From: an uncultured Eubacteriales bacterium
GTDB lineage: Bacteria; Bacillota; Clostridia; Oscillospirales; QAMX01
Length of the DNA stretch: 64,000 bases
Assembly: GCA_934546935.1 (NCBI GenBank)
Contig: CAKTEH010000006.1
Location: 70,382-134,381, forward strand
Direction: 5' to 3'
Both the position numbers and the translations under genes were made by a program. A model generated the notes under the pieces. The model made no database searches. It had not been told where the DNA came from and saw only the letters and a list, made by a program, of their open reading frames with translations. Within the stretch, counting starts at the first letter, position 1; the number at the start of each line of letters is the position of its first letter. Below are positions 8,779 through 17,199 of the stretch, in pieces.

Positions 8779-8814
8779 AAAGAGGCGGGATTTTCTGAAA
8801 AATCCCGCCTCTTT
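8779..8814 (+). terminator. Terminator of the ABC/GldG/DUF4340 operon
   Basis: A 16-bp perfect stem (8779-8794 with 8799-8814), loop CTGA, with A-run and T-run flanks inside the stem. It ends transcription on the plus strand and could also work on the minus strand. The stretch 8673-8778 before it is untranslated. Confidence 0.9.
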
Positions 8815-8883
8815 TATATAGTGTACCCCTTGTAGTTGGCTTGTCCCCATAGCTGAAGCAGTCCAAAACCCGGCAAGGCACTA

Positions 8884-8930
8884 CAAAAAAAGCCGCCCTG
8901 CCTTTCCATCTAAAGACGGAAAGGCAGGGC
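8884..8930 (-). terminator. Terminator of the clpE-like operon
   Basis: GCCCTGCCTTTCC at 8895-8907 pairs with its exact complement at 8918-8930; on the minus strand the stem is followed by seven T residues. It lies 28 nt past the stop of the ATPase gene. Confidence 0.9.
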
Positions 8931-8957
8931 AATATTTTTCCCCGGCACAGGGCCCCA

Positions 8958-11252
8958 TTAATACAGCACGATTTCCACACGCTCTTCGGCGGCAGTTGCG
9001 GACATGTGCGTAATATTCTGCGCATAAGCCTCGATCAGCTTCTGTGCGGCAACATCCTCCAATTCCTTCTGGATCAGACGCTGGAGATTGCGCGCGCCAT
9101 ATTTAATGGAAAAAGATTTCTTTACCAGGTAGGAAACCAGCGCCGCATCCCAGGCAAATTCAATCCCACGGCTTTCCATCGTATCCTTCAGCTCACGCAG
9201 GAAGATTTCTGCAATATGTGCAAAATTCTCCTCATCCAGATGATTGAAGGGGATAATTTCATCAATGCGGTTAATAAACTCCGGCCGCATGAACTCGGAA
9301 AGCGCCTTCATCGCACGGTCCTGCCCCTGTTGGGAAACCGTCCGTCCGAAGCCGAGGGAAGACTCGCTGCGATAGGAACCGGCATTCGAGGTCATGATAA
9401 TCACAGTATTTTCAAAGTTGATCTTCCGGCCATGCGCGTCGGTGATATGGCCCTCGTCGAGAATTTGCAGCAGGATGTTCAGCACATCCGGATGCGCTTT
9501 CTCAATCTCATCAAACAAAATGACACAATAGGGCCGGCGGCGGATCCGCTCAGTCAGCTGCCCTGCTTCATCGTAGCCAACATAGCCGGGAGGCGAACCA
9601 ATGATGCGGGAAACCGCATGCTTTTCCATAAATTCGGACATATCCAGCCGGATCAGCGCTTCCGGCGAGTCGAACATATCGCGGGCAAGCTGTTTGACAA
9701 GTTCCGTCTTACCGACGCCGGTCGGGCCGGTGAAGACAAAGGAAACCGGCTTATGCTTCGCTGACAGGCCAACACGGTTGCGGATAATCGCCGCAACGAC
9801 AGCGTCCACCGCGGCATCCTGACCGATGATGCGCGCTTTCAGGCGCGTATCCATCCCTGCCAACCGCTCATATTCCGCCTGTGCGACCCGGGAGGCAGGA
9901 ATATGTGTCCAGAGCTCTATCACACGGGCAAGGTCGTCCATGCGTACCTCAGGCAGTGCAAGGCCGTCAATTTCCGCGATCCGGGCGCGGGCGCGCAGCT
10001 CGTTGGAGCGCAGCTCGGCAAGCTGGGCATAGGCGTCGCTGGAAGCGTCGGACATCAGAAGCTCGCGCGTTTTATCAATTTCCCGCAGCTCCCCTTCAAG
10101 CTTCTCACGCTCGACCAGGCTTTCATTGCGCAGGTTCAGCGAAGAACATGCCTCGTCGATCAGGTCAATCGCCTTATCCGGCAGATAGCGGTCGTAGATA
10201 TAACGCTCCGACAGCAGCACGGACTGCCGGCAGATTTCGTCGCTGATCTTTACCTTATGGAAGCTTTCATAATAGGGACGGATTCCCTCCAGGATTTTTA
10301 CGGAATCATCAACCGATGGCTCATCCACAATGACCGGCTGGAAACGGCGCTCCAGTGCCGCATCTTTTTCGATGGACTTACGGTATTCGGCAAAAGTCGT
10401 CGCGCCGATTACCTGGATTTCCCCTCGTGAAAGCGCGGGTTTCAGGATATTGGCCGCGTTCATTGCCCCCTCTGCATCACCGGCCGCCATCAGGTTATGC
10501 ACCTCGTCAATCACAAGGATAATATTGCCAAGGCGCTTGATTTCCTCAATCAGCCCTTTAATCCGGCTCTCAAACTGGCCGCGGAACTGCGTCCCGGCCA
10601 CAAGCGCAGTCAGGTCGAGCAGATAGACCTCTTTGTTCAACAGCTTTGCCGGAACCTGTGCATTGACAATGCGTACCGCAAAGCCTTCAGCCACCGCCGT
10701 TTTGCCCACGCCCGGCTCGCCAATCAGGCAGGGATTGTTCTTCTGGCGGCGGTTGAGGATCTGAATCATGCGCTCGATTTCCTCTTCACGGCCAATGACG
10801 CGGTCAAGTTTCCCCTCCCGGGCAGCGGCGGTAAGGTTCGTACAGTAATTTTCCAAAAATTTCTTCTTATTCTCGCGGCGCGGCGGCGGTCCCGGCTGGC
10901 CCGGACTTGACTGCCGTTCCTCCCCGCGGTTCCCGAAAAGGTTCTGGATAAAGGGGAAAGAAGCCGTGCCGCCCGCAGGCGGATCCTGGGCCTCCTCCTC
11001 CGGCGCATCGGGGATATCCGGCTCTTCAGCGCCAGCAAGCGCCTGTGCCGACTGTTGGGTCATCTCCTCAAGGTTATCCAGGTCTTCGTCCGTGATGCCC
11101 ATATTCTGCATGACATCCTCTACCTGGCGGATGCCCATCTGCCGGGCGCACTTGAGGCAGAGCCCTTCGGAGATTGTCTTCCCATTTTCAATTTTCGTGA
11201 CAAACACAACCGCAATATTCTTCTTACAGCGGGAACAATACTTAATTTTCAT
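8958..11252 (-). CDS. clpE: ClpE-like ATP-dependent Clp protease ATP-binding subunit
   Basis: A 764-residue double-AAA+ unfoldase that should feed substrates to ClpP. The N-terminus lacks the double Clp_N repeat of ClpC and instead has a zinc finger (C6-x2-C9 and C32-x2-C35), as ClpE and McsA do; a Pro/Glu-rich disordered linker follows (about 70-128). First AAA domain: Walker A 178-185, Walker B V-I-D-E 247-250. A short coiled-coil insert spans about 380-425. Second AAA domain: Walker A 509-516, Walker B I-L-F-D-E 578-582. L-G-F at 633-635 is the ClpP-docking loop. No CtsR box is obvious upstream. It overlaps the preceding pgsA-like gene by 11 bp. ClpC is the alternative name, but the zinc finger favours ClpE. 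Confidence 0.9.
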   Translation of the reverse strand: MKIKYCSRCKKNIAVVFVTKIENGKTISEGLCLKCARQMGIRQVEDVMQNMGITDEDLDNLEEMTQQSAQALAGAEEPDIPDAPEEEAQDPPAGGTASFPFIQNLFGNRGEERQSSPGQPGPPPRRENKKKFLENYCTNLTAAAREGKLDRVIGREEEIERMIQILNRRQKNNPCLIGEPGVGKTAVAEGFAVRIVNAQVPAKLLNKEVYLLDLTALVAGTQFRGQFESRIKGLIEEIKRLGNIILVIDEVHNLMAAGDAEGAMNAANILKPALSRGEIQVIGATTFAEYRKSIEKDAALERRFQPVIVDEPSVDDSVKILEGIRPYYESFHKVKISDEICRQSVLLSERYIYDRYLPDKAIDLIDEACSSLNLRNESLVEREKLEGELREIDKTRELLMSDASSDAYAQLAELRSNELRARARIAEIDGLALPEVRMDDLARVIELWTHIPASRVAQAEYERLAGMDTRLKARIIGQDAAVDAVVAAIIRNRVGLSAKHKPVSFVFTGPTGVGKTELVKQLARDMFDSPEALIRLDMSEFMEKHAVSRIIGSPPGYVGYDEAGQLTERIRRRPYCVILFDEIEKAHPDVLNILLQILDEGHITDAHGRKINFENTVIIMTSNAGSYRSESSLGFGRTVSQQGQDRAMKALSEFMRPEFINRIDEIIPFNHLDEENFAHIAEIFLRELKDTMESRGIEFAWDAALVSYLVKKSFSIKYGARNLQRLIQKELEDVAAQKLIEAYAQNITHMSATAAEERVEIVLY

Positions 11253-11814
11253 GGATTTCCTCTTTCGCTTGATTCATACTTTTCGCCGCACGGAACGCAT
11301 AAACAATTCCGGCGCCATATTCGGCTGCCAGGACGGCAAGCCATAAGGCATTGGAAAGCCCAGCCGGGATGGGGAAAAGGATCTGGGCCAGCGTCAACGC
11401 GCACAGCGAAAACTCTGCTCCTTTTCCCAGCAGGTTAGACGCGGGCACATCATGCAGCCGTCTGTAAAACAGCAACGTCCCGGCAAGCATCGACAGTTCC
11501 TTGACAAAAATCAAAACTACCGCCCAAACCGGGATTACACCGGCGGCAGCCAGGCATACGCTTGCAGCACCCTTCATCAGTTTATCCGCAAGCGGGTCGA
11601 GGAGTCTGCCGAGTTTTGTAATACACTGATATTTTCTTGCAATATAGCCGTCAAGGATATCTGTCAGCGCCGCAAAAAGAAAAACCGCGCCTGCCGCATA
11701 GTATGCGCCTTCAAAATCCGCAAAAAACACAAAGATAAAAACCGGCACCAACAGCAGCCGCAGGACAGACAGCGCGTTCGGGATATTCAAAAAATCCACC
11801 TCTGCCTTACTCAA
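11242..11814 (-). CDS. pgsA: CDP-alcohol phosphatidyltransferase family protein (PgsA-like)
   Basis: A 190-residue integral membrane enzyme with the family signature D-x2-D-G-x2-A-R-x8-G-x3-D-x3-D seen from about residue 54 on (D-I-L-D-G-Y-I-A-R, then G-R-L-L-D-P-L-A-D). The likely reaction joins CDP-diacylglycerol to glycerol 3-phosphate in phospholipid synthesis; other alcohols are possible because the signature does not fix the substrate. About five to six hydrophobic helices. It is the first gene of a two-gene operon with the ClpE-like ATPase and overlaps it by 11 bp, an odd functional pairing. The promoter lies 15 nt upstream of its start. Confidence 0.85.
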   Translation of the reverse strand: MSKAEVDFLNIPNALSVLRLLLVPVFIFVFFADFEGAYYAAGAVFLFAALTDILDGYIARKYQCITKLGRLLDPLADKLMKGAASVCLAAAGVIPVWAVVLIFVKELSMLAGTLLFYRRLHDVPASNLLGKGAEFSLCALTLAQILFPIPAGLSNALWLAVLAAEYGAGIVYAFRAAKSMNQAKEEIHEN

Positions 11815-11828
11815 ATCTCTACTATAAT

Positions 11829-11857
11829 ATTATACAATATTGCGTACTGTTTGTCAC
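11829..11857 (-). promoter_or_regulatory. Promoter of the pgsA-clpE operon
   Basis: On the minus strand GTGACA (11857-11852) and TATAAT (11834-11829) are 17 nt apart. Confidence 0.75.
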
Positions 11858-11912
11858 GAAAAAAATCCCGGCATACACAATTTTCTGGATTTCCCAGCGA
11901 ATGCCGGAATAG

Positions 11913-11944
11913 AAAAAGCGCGGGGAAAATTCCCCGCGCTTTTT
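11913..11944 (-). terminator. Terminator of the SLH-domain gene
   Basis: AAAAAGCGCGGGGAA at 11913-11927 pairs with its complement at 11930-11944 (the tips form the loop), giving five T residues at the end of the stem on the minus strand. It may act in both directions. Confidence 0.88.
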
Positions 11945-11966
11945 AATTTACAATAAGGAGGATTCC

Positions 11967-14900
11967 TTACTTAACGTAAACCGCAACAAGAATGAAGTTG
12001 GTGGTTTCAAGAGCGAAGCCAGCGCAATCCTTATAATCCTTCTTGTACTCGTTGCTGTAGCCAACATATACGTCGTCAGAGGTACCGTCGACATTGTCAG
12101 CGCCGTCGTCGATCTCGACGTAGACAACCGTCTTCTTGGTATCAAGCTTTACTTCGTAGTAGTTGCCGCGGAAATCTTCGCCCCAGAAGCTGGTAGCGGA
12201 AGAAATCGTGCCGGAACCAGCAAAGATGATATTGCCGAGGCCCTCAATATAATCGAGGTAACCGGTAATATCGCCGCCGACAGCGGTGATCTCGGTAACG
12301 AAGCCTTCAGCGTCCTTCTTGATCAGGAGGAGGTCGCCTTCATCAGCGCCGCCCATGCCGATGCGGGTGTAAATCTTTTCAGACTTAACGCCTTCAGCAG
12401 AGAGGGTCAGGACTTCGATCTGCCAGCCGTTAGTGTTGACAGCGCCGGTAAAGCCAGCGAAGACAACAAGTTCATAGCCGTCATTTCCAATCCAGCCATA
12501 GGGCAGCAGGTTAATATCCTCAGCCGTGATCTTCATGGCCTTAACATAGGTCTTGCCGCCGAGAACCGTGTAGATCAGTTCATCATGGACATCGCCCTCG
12601 AATTCCGGATCATCGGTTTCGTCTGCGAAGAAGCGGCTGTTGAAGGTATCTGCATTGAACGCAACCCAACGCTTCATGCCGTTCATGACAGTCGCGCCAT
12701 AAGCAAAGACTACGCCATTGTTGGCATTGAGGAGGGTATAAGCGGAACGGATGTCGCCGCTTGCGTTTTTCTTAAGGGAAGCGATGTACTCCGCAACCTT
12801 CTCGCTGAAGATTGTGTCATCAAAGCCCTTGATGATTTCATACATCGGAACAAATTCAGCTCCGGAAAAGTCTTCACCCGGATCGGTGCCGTCAGGAAGG
12901 ACAATACCCCAGACATTGGCCATATTATCAGTCTGAACGCCAGGAACATCGCGGCCCTGGACGAGTTTGAACTTGCCCCACATGATGGTCGGCTTGATAT
13001 CGTCTTCATCAACGCTTACATAGTTGCGCAGATGCCAGAAGCCGTTGGCCATGTAAATCTGGAAGGATTCGCCGTCAAACGGATCGACATCAAGGGTGAT
13101 GGTGATATCCGCGTCCGTCAGGAATACGAAACCAACACACTCATCGATATCTTCGATACCATAGAATTCATGGGAATCGGAAACTTTGTAGAAGCGGTAG
13201 CCCTGGATGGACTTGTAGTCTTCGACAGCATATTCAGTACCGTCAACAGTAATCTTGCGATTGCTCATCTCAATGGTATCATTCTTGTTGACAAAGACAT
13301 ACTTCTGCGTCCAGGTATTCCAATATTCGAAGCCGGTAGCATCCTTATCAAGATCCATAACTGCGAGGATCTTACCATACTTAGCGAGCTTGGAATAATT
13401 GACAGTTTCCTTCGCCATCAGTTCGCTGACAACGTTTTCTGTGAAGACAACGTCCTTGTTCGTGGTGACGTCATACTCCCACTCGAAAGCTTCATACCAG
13501 TTATAGGTCTGGTTAGCATTCCAGTAGTTCGCAGTGTAGAAGGAAACAACATCGTCGGAATAATCACCATCGGTGAAGTAAACGAGCGTGTTTTCAAGAT
13601 CCGGATCGCCGACGTAGACCGTACGGTTTTCGTTGACCTCGCTGACATAAGCCCAGAAATACTCATTCTTCTCGTTGACGAACTGAGCATAAGCCATGTT
13701 CTTATACATGGTAACCGGGCTGGACCACTGAACAAAGATGCCGTAGTTGCCGGCAAAAGCGGTCTTTTCGGAAACCTTTACAGCAAACACATAGCCAGCG
13801 GTCTTCTCGGTGTTGTAAACGATATCGAAATCGTAGTAAGTATCCGAGATGCCTGTGAAGGGTAAGTAGCCGGTCTGATTGATGCCGAGGGCATACTGGA
13901 TGGTCTCGGTAGTATCAACCCAAGCCTTGAAGGTGCCATTGGAGTTGGTGGAAGCGTAAGTACCATACTTCAGGCCAGCGTAGACGGTGCCGTCTTCGGT
14001 GGTCAGGGTCAGAGCGCCCTTCGCGGAGATCGCGGTAACCTTAGCGGTAACCGTCTTAACGCCAAGCTGCGCATAGGTCAGACGCTCGATGATGGCGAAT
14101 TCGTACTTGCCGTCACCATCGTTGTCGATGAGCTTGTAGACGCCCCAGTTGGCCTTTCCATAAGCGGCTTCAAAGGTAGCACGGTCGCTGACCTTCTCAT
14201 CAACATAGAATACGCAATGATCGTCATAGAAGACATTCTGCTTCTTGGTAGCAGCTGCATCTTTTTCGAAAACGAGCGTGCCGTCGTCAACCGTGCCGGT
14301 AACGACTTTGTAGTACTTGCCGTCTTCTTCTTCATAAGCGGCGTACAGGGTACGGTAGCCCTGGACATCCTGGCTCTTGGAGACGAGGAGGGTGTACTTG
14401 CAGCCGATGTCTTCGGAAATGTCGACGTCTTCTTCAACGCACAGGATGCCGGACTTGAAATACTTCACGTCGCCGGCGGTGCCGATGCGGAAGGAGAATA
14501 CGCTGTAGTCGTTCTTGCCGATGGAGGCGACGTCGAGCAGGATGGCGCCTTCGATGATCTCGAGGTCAAAGACTTTTTCAGCGATCGTGGTGATATTGCC
14601 CTTGCCGTCCTTAACTTCGCACATCAGGGTGTTGGCAAGCATGATGAACATATCGCCGCGGTCAAGAACGTTTTCATACAGGCCCTTGGTGGTGATGCCA
14701 TCATCAATGCCCAGCGCGATGGCGTGAGACTGAGCCTGGAGGGCGTAGTCGTTGCCGGAAGCTTCTTTGCCGAGCAGACGGACGAGCATGGCAGCGGCCT
14801 GAGCGCCGGTGACATAGTCGTTCACGCCGAAGTTACCGTCGGTATAACCGAAAGCAACTTTGGAAGCATACGCCCAGTTGAGGTAAGGAGCGTACCAAGC

Positions 14901-15212
14901 TTCGGTATCAACATCCTTATACTGGGAGGTCTTGGAATAATAAGCGTCGATGCCGTCGTCGCCGCCGTTGGTCAGACGATAGATGAACGCTACCATCTGC
15001 GGACGGGTGACCTTGCCAGCGCCGAGCTCATCAGCACCCATACCCGCGAGAACGCCGAGCGGCTGCAGAAGGCCGGCGGCCTCGAGCTGCGCGTCAGTAA
15101 ACTGATCGGCATCCTTCACATCGAGTACGGTCTTGATGCTTGCGCCTGCGAACATGGTCATGACCATAGCCAGGGCCAGTGCAAGAGCAAGTACCTTTTT
15201 GAGGTTACTCAT
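11967..15212 (-). CDS. Large SLH-domain surface protein (S-layer type)
   Basis: A 1081-residue secreted protein. Signal peptide of about 24 residues (K-K-V-L-A-L-A-L-A-L-A). Three S-layer homology modules follow, at about 33-88, 95-150 and 157-197; the second carries W-Y-A-P-Y and F-G-Y-T-D-G-N-F-G. These modules bind pyruvylated cell-wall polymer. The remaining ~880 residues are acidic, Tyr/Asp/Val-rich and strand-like, with no domain I recognise; they probably form the exposed surface. Codon choice is narrow, which, with a consensus-like promoter and a solid AAGGAGG site, suggests high expression. It stands alone between its own promoter and terminator. Whether it is the main S-layer protein cannot be told from sequence. 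Confidence 0.88.
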   Translation of the reverse strand: MSNLKKVLALALALAMVMTMFAGASIKTVLDVKDADQFTDAQLEAAGLLQPLGVLAGMGADELGAGKVTRPQMVAFIYRLTNGGDDGIDAYYSKTSQYKDVDTEAWYAPYLNWAYASKVAFGYTDGNFGVNDYVTGAQAAAMLVRLLGKEASGNDYALQAQSHAIALGIDDGITTKGLYENVLDRGDMFIMLANTLMCEVKDGKGNITTIAEKVFDLEIIEGAILLDVASIGKNDYSVFSFRIGTAGDVKYFKSGILCVEEDVDISEDIGCKYTLLVSKSQDVQGYRTLYAAYEEEDGKYYKVVTGTVDDGTLVFEKDAAATKKQNVFYDDHCVFYVDEKVSDRATFEAAYGKANWGVYKLIDNDGDGKYEFAIIERLTYAQLGVKTVTAKVTAISAKGALTLTTEDGTVYAGLKYGTYASTNSNGTFKAWVDTTETIQYALGINQTGYLPFTGISDTYYDFDIVYNTEKTAGYVFAVKVSEKTAFAGNYGIFVQWSSPVTMYKNMAYAQFVNEKNEYFWAYVSEVNENRTVYVGDPDLENTLVYFTDGDYSDDVVSFYTANYWNANQTYNWYEAFEWEYDVTTNKDVVFTENVVSELMAKETVNYSKLAKYGKILAVMDLDKDATGFEYWNTWTQKYVFVNKNDTIEMSNRKITVDGTEYAVEDYKSIQGYRFYKVSDSHEFYGIEDIDECVGFVFLTDADITITLDVDPFDGESFQIYMANGFWHLRNYVSVDEDDIKPTIMWGKFKLVQGRDVPGVQTDNMANVWGIVLPDGTDPGEDFSGAEFVPMYEIIKGFDDTIFSEKVAEYIASLKKNASGDIRSAYTLLNANNGVVFAYGATVMNGMKRWVAFNADTFNSRFFADETDDPEFEGDVHDELIYTVLGGKTYVKAMKITAEDINLLPYGWIGNDGYELVVFAGFTGAVNTNGWQIEVLTLSAEGVKSEKIYTRIGMGGADEGDLLLIKKDAEGFVTEITAVGGDITGYLDYIEGLGNIIFAGSGTISSATSFWGEDFRGNYYEVKLDTKKTVVYVEIDDGADNVDGTSDDVYVGYSNEYKKDYKDCAGFALETTNFILVAVYVK

Positions 15213-15288
15213 TGTGGGAATCCTCCTTGAAATATTTACCTAAGGGGTATATCCTCGCGGCAATGCTGCGGGTTCCCTTGGCATTTAC

Positions 15289-15317
15289 ATAATAACTGCT
15301 CCGGGACGTCCCGTCAA
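15289..15317 (-). promoter_or_regulatory. Strong promoter of the SLH-domain gene
   Basis: On the minus strand TTGACG (15317-15312) and TATTAT (15294-15289) are 17 nt apart. The leader is about 70 nt and ends in AAGGAGG. Confidence 0.8.
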
Positions 15318-15420
15318 GATTTTACGGGAAGATGTAACAAGACTGTAACAAAGAGGCGTTTTCCGGTAACATTCCGAAATATTGGCTCTGCACATGGCTT
15401 TTTCCGATGCGTTTGCCTGT

Positions 15421-15459
15421 AAAATTTCCCCGTCGGGGCAAAAGTTCCCGCCGGGGAAA
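15421..15459 (-). terminator. Terminator of the xpaC-telA-lemA-TPM operon
   Basis: TTTCCCCG at 15425-15432 pairs with CGGGGAAA at 15452-15459, with further CGGG/CCCG pairing inside the loop; four T residues follow on the minus strand. Confidence 0.65.
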
Positions 15460-15481
15460 GTTTTTCTGTTTTTCCGGATAT

Positions 15482-16609
15482 TCAGCGTCCTCTGCGCCCT
15501 GCGCCGCCGCCGCGGGTAGAACCGCCGCCGCCGCGGGCGCCGGAGGAAAAGCCCGAACGCGAGAAGCCGCCTGCGCTGCGTCCTGCGGAAGAGGAGCGTC
15601 CTGCGCCGCCGCCGCGGGACGAGCCGCCAAGACCGCCTGGCCGCGAAGCGGGCCGGGATGCGCCGCTCATGCCGCCGGGCCGGGAACCGCCAAGGCCGGG
15701 GCCTGCGCCAAAACCGCCGTGCGAAGGCCGGGACGGCCGCGGAGGCGGTGGGGGGGGAGGTGCGGGTCTCCGGGGGGCGCGCCGCGGGCCGGGGCCCATG
15801 CCGGGCCCTGGGGGCGGCGGGGCAAAGGGGCGCGGGGGGGGCGGACGGTGCCGCGAAGACCAGAATGCGCGGTTAAATACGGAATAATGATAGCCGCGCC
15901 GCCGCAGGTAGACGGTGCGCGGGATGGTGACCACCAGCGCTACCACGACGGCGAGTACAAGGATGCAGACGAATACCGTCCCAAGGACGCGGCCGATCGC
16001 ACCTGCGCCGCCGCGGTTATTTTCAAGGAGGGGGTCGTCCTGTGCCGCAGGCGGCAGCGTTTCCATACCCTCCGGCGGGGTAACGACGGTTTCCTGCTGG
16101 CTCAGCTGCACATTATAATAGCGGCTGTACCAGCCCATAAGCGCATCAAACAATTTTTTGACGCCCGCGTCGTACTGGGCCGCCGCGAAATCCGTTTCCA
16201 GATAATTATACAGGTAGTCGCCCAAAAGGCTGGAGGTCATCGCGGTGGAAAGCCCGGAACCCTGGGTCGCCCAATATTCCTGCTCCCCTACGGCAAGCAG
16301 GACAAGCATGCCGTTGTTTTTCTCTGCGTCGCCGATGCCCCATTCATTAAACAACTGCGTAGAATATTCCTCGATATCCACGCCGTCAAGGAAATCGACC
16401 GTAACGACGACCAGCTGTGCGCCGGTCTGCGAAGCTAAGGAATTGTTATAGGCCACAATATAGCTTTCCGTTTCCGGAAGGATTACGTCGGCATAGTCGG
16501 CAACATAAAAGCTGTCGGACTGATCCACGACATCGAAAGCCAGCGCGCACGGAAAGGCGAGCAGGCAGATACATAAAAGCAGTGCGCTTGCGCGCTGGAT
16601 TTTTTTCAT
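15482..16609 (-). CDS. TPM domain-containing membrane protein with Gly/Ser/Arg-rich tail
   Basis: A 375-residue protein when started at the ATG at 16609, which has AAAGGATGG in front; an ATG three codons earlier (16618) leaves no room for a ribosome site. Signal peptide (about 1-25), then an extracytoplasmic TPM domain (about 30-165, with V-V-T-V-D-F-L-D-G and Y-W-A-T-Q-G-S-G-L), a transmembrane helix (about 215-237), and a cytoplasmic tail of about 130 residues made almost only of Pro, Arg, Gly and Ser ending in R-R-G-R. YgcG-like TPM proteins often end in such Gly/Ser-rich tails. Last gene of the XpaC-TelA-LemA operon, 12 nt behind lemA. Function is unknown. Confidence 0.85.
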   Translation of the reverse strand: MKKIQRASALLLCICLLAFPCALAFDVVDQSDSFYVADYADVILPETESYIVAYNNSLASQTGAQLVVVTVDFLDGVDIEEYSTQLFNEWGIGDAEKNNGMLVLLAVGEQEYWATQGSGLSTAMTSSLLGDYLYNYLETDFAAAQYDAGVKKLFDALMGWYSRYYNVQLSQQETVVTPPEGMETLPPAAQDDPLLENNRGGAGAIGRVLGTVFVCILVLAVVVALVVTIPRTVYLRRRGYHYSVFNRAFWSSRHRPPPPRPFAPPPPGPGMGPGPRRAPRRPAPPPPPPPRPSRPSHGGFGAGPGLGGSRPGGMSGASRPASRPGGLGGSSRGGGAGRSSSAGRSAGGFSRSGFSSGARGGGGSTRGGGAGRRGR

Positions 16610-16621
16610 AATATCCATCCT

Positions 16622-17176
16622 TTACCGGTAATACTGTGCGCTTGGGGTGAAGGTGATAATCCGGAAGATATTGGCCGGGAAACGGGAAAGCGTTTCTTCG
16701 TTGACCGATTTGACATATTCATTATACCCATCGTGGGAGATGGTGGCGTTATAGGATTCCAGATCGGTCATAATGCCGATGCGGTAATTTTCATCCGTAT
16801 CGGAAAGCTCAAGCGCCTCCAGTTCGGCGTTGACCGCCGCCGCAGCCTCGCTAAGCGCCTTATTTGCGCTGCAGGCGCGTCCAGGATCGCGCTCACCCTC
16901 CAGCCGGTTGGCTGCGGCGTCCAGCTCGCGGATACATGCAGCGTCTTCCTCAAGATAACGCAGCGCGACGGTTTTCAAATTGCGCGCAAGCGCCGCCCGG
17001 CTCTGCAGATCGGTATAGATGCTGTAGCCGGAGCCGTCGGTACCCTCTATAAACGCAGCTTCCACAGAATCGAGCACCGCGGAAAGCCCCCGGCGCGCAC
17101 TGACGAAGGTGGAAACGAGGACCACCGCAAGCAGCACGCATACGGCAACGCGCATTTTTTTGGATTTTTTCGGCAT
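16622..17176 (-). CDS. LemA-related membrane-anchored protein
   Basis: A 184-residue protein with a basic start, one N-terminal transmembrane helix (about 9-25) and a helical extracytoplasmic or cytoplasmic domain ending in the LemA-like C-terminal pattern F-P-A-N-I-F-R-I-I-T-F-T-P-S-A-Q-Y. Canonical LemA proteins have this 'P-x-x-I-x-x-x-x-F' ending and four long helices; the middle here is more divergent and shorter on recognisable LemA motifs. LemA and TPM genes are often adjacent, which supports the assignment. It sits 23 nt behind telA and just before the TPM gene. Confidence 0.75.
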   Translation of the reverse strand: MPKKSKKMRVAVCVLLAVVLVSTFVSARRGLSAVLDSVEAAFIEGTDGSGYSIYTDLQSRAALARNLKTVALRYLEEDAACIRELDAAANRLEGERDPGRACSANKALSEAAAAVNAELEALELSDTDENYRIGIMTDLESYNATISHDGYNEYVKSVNEETLSRFPANIFRIITFTPSAQYYR

Positions 17177-17199
17177 CGGCCCGCCCCTCCTTTATGCAA

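Noticed and set aside
12585..13865. 426-codon open frame antisense to the SLH gene (and another at 14217-15230)
   Set aside because: Long antisense frames arise here from the narrow codon choice of the highly expressed SLH gene. Neither has a promoter, ribosome site or family pattern.
15407..16438. 343-codon plus-strand frame opposite the TPM gene
   Set aside because: Its Ala/Arg/Gly-rich first half is the complement of the Pro/Arg/Gly tail of the TPM protein; no start signals.
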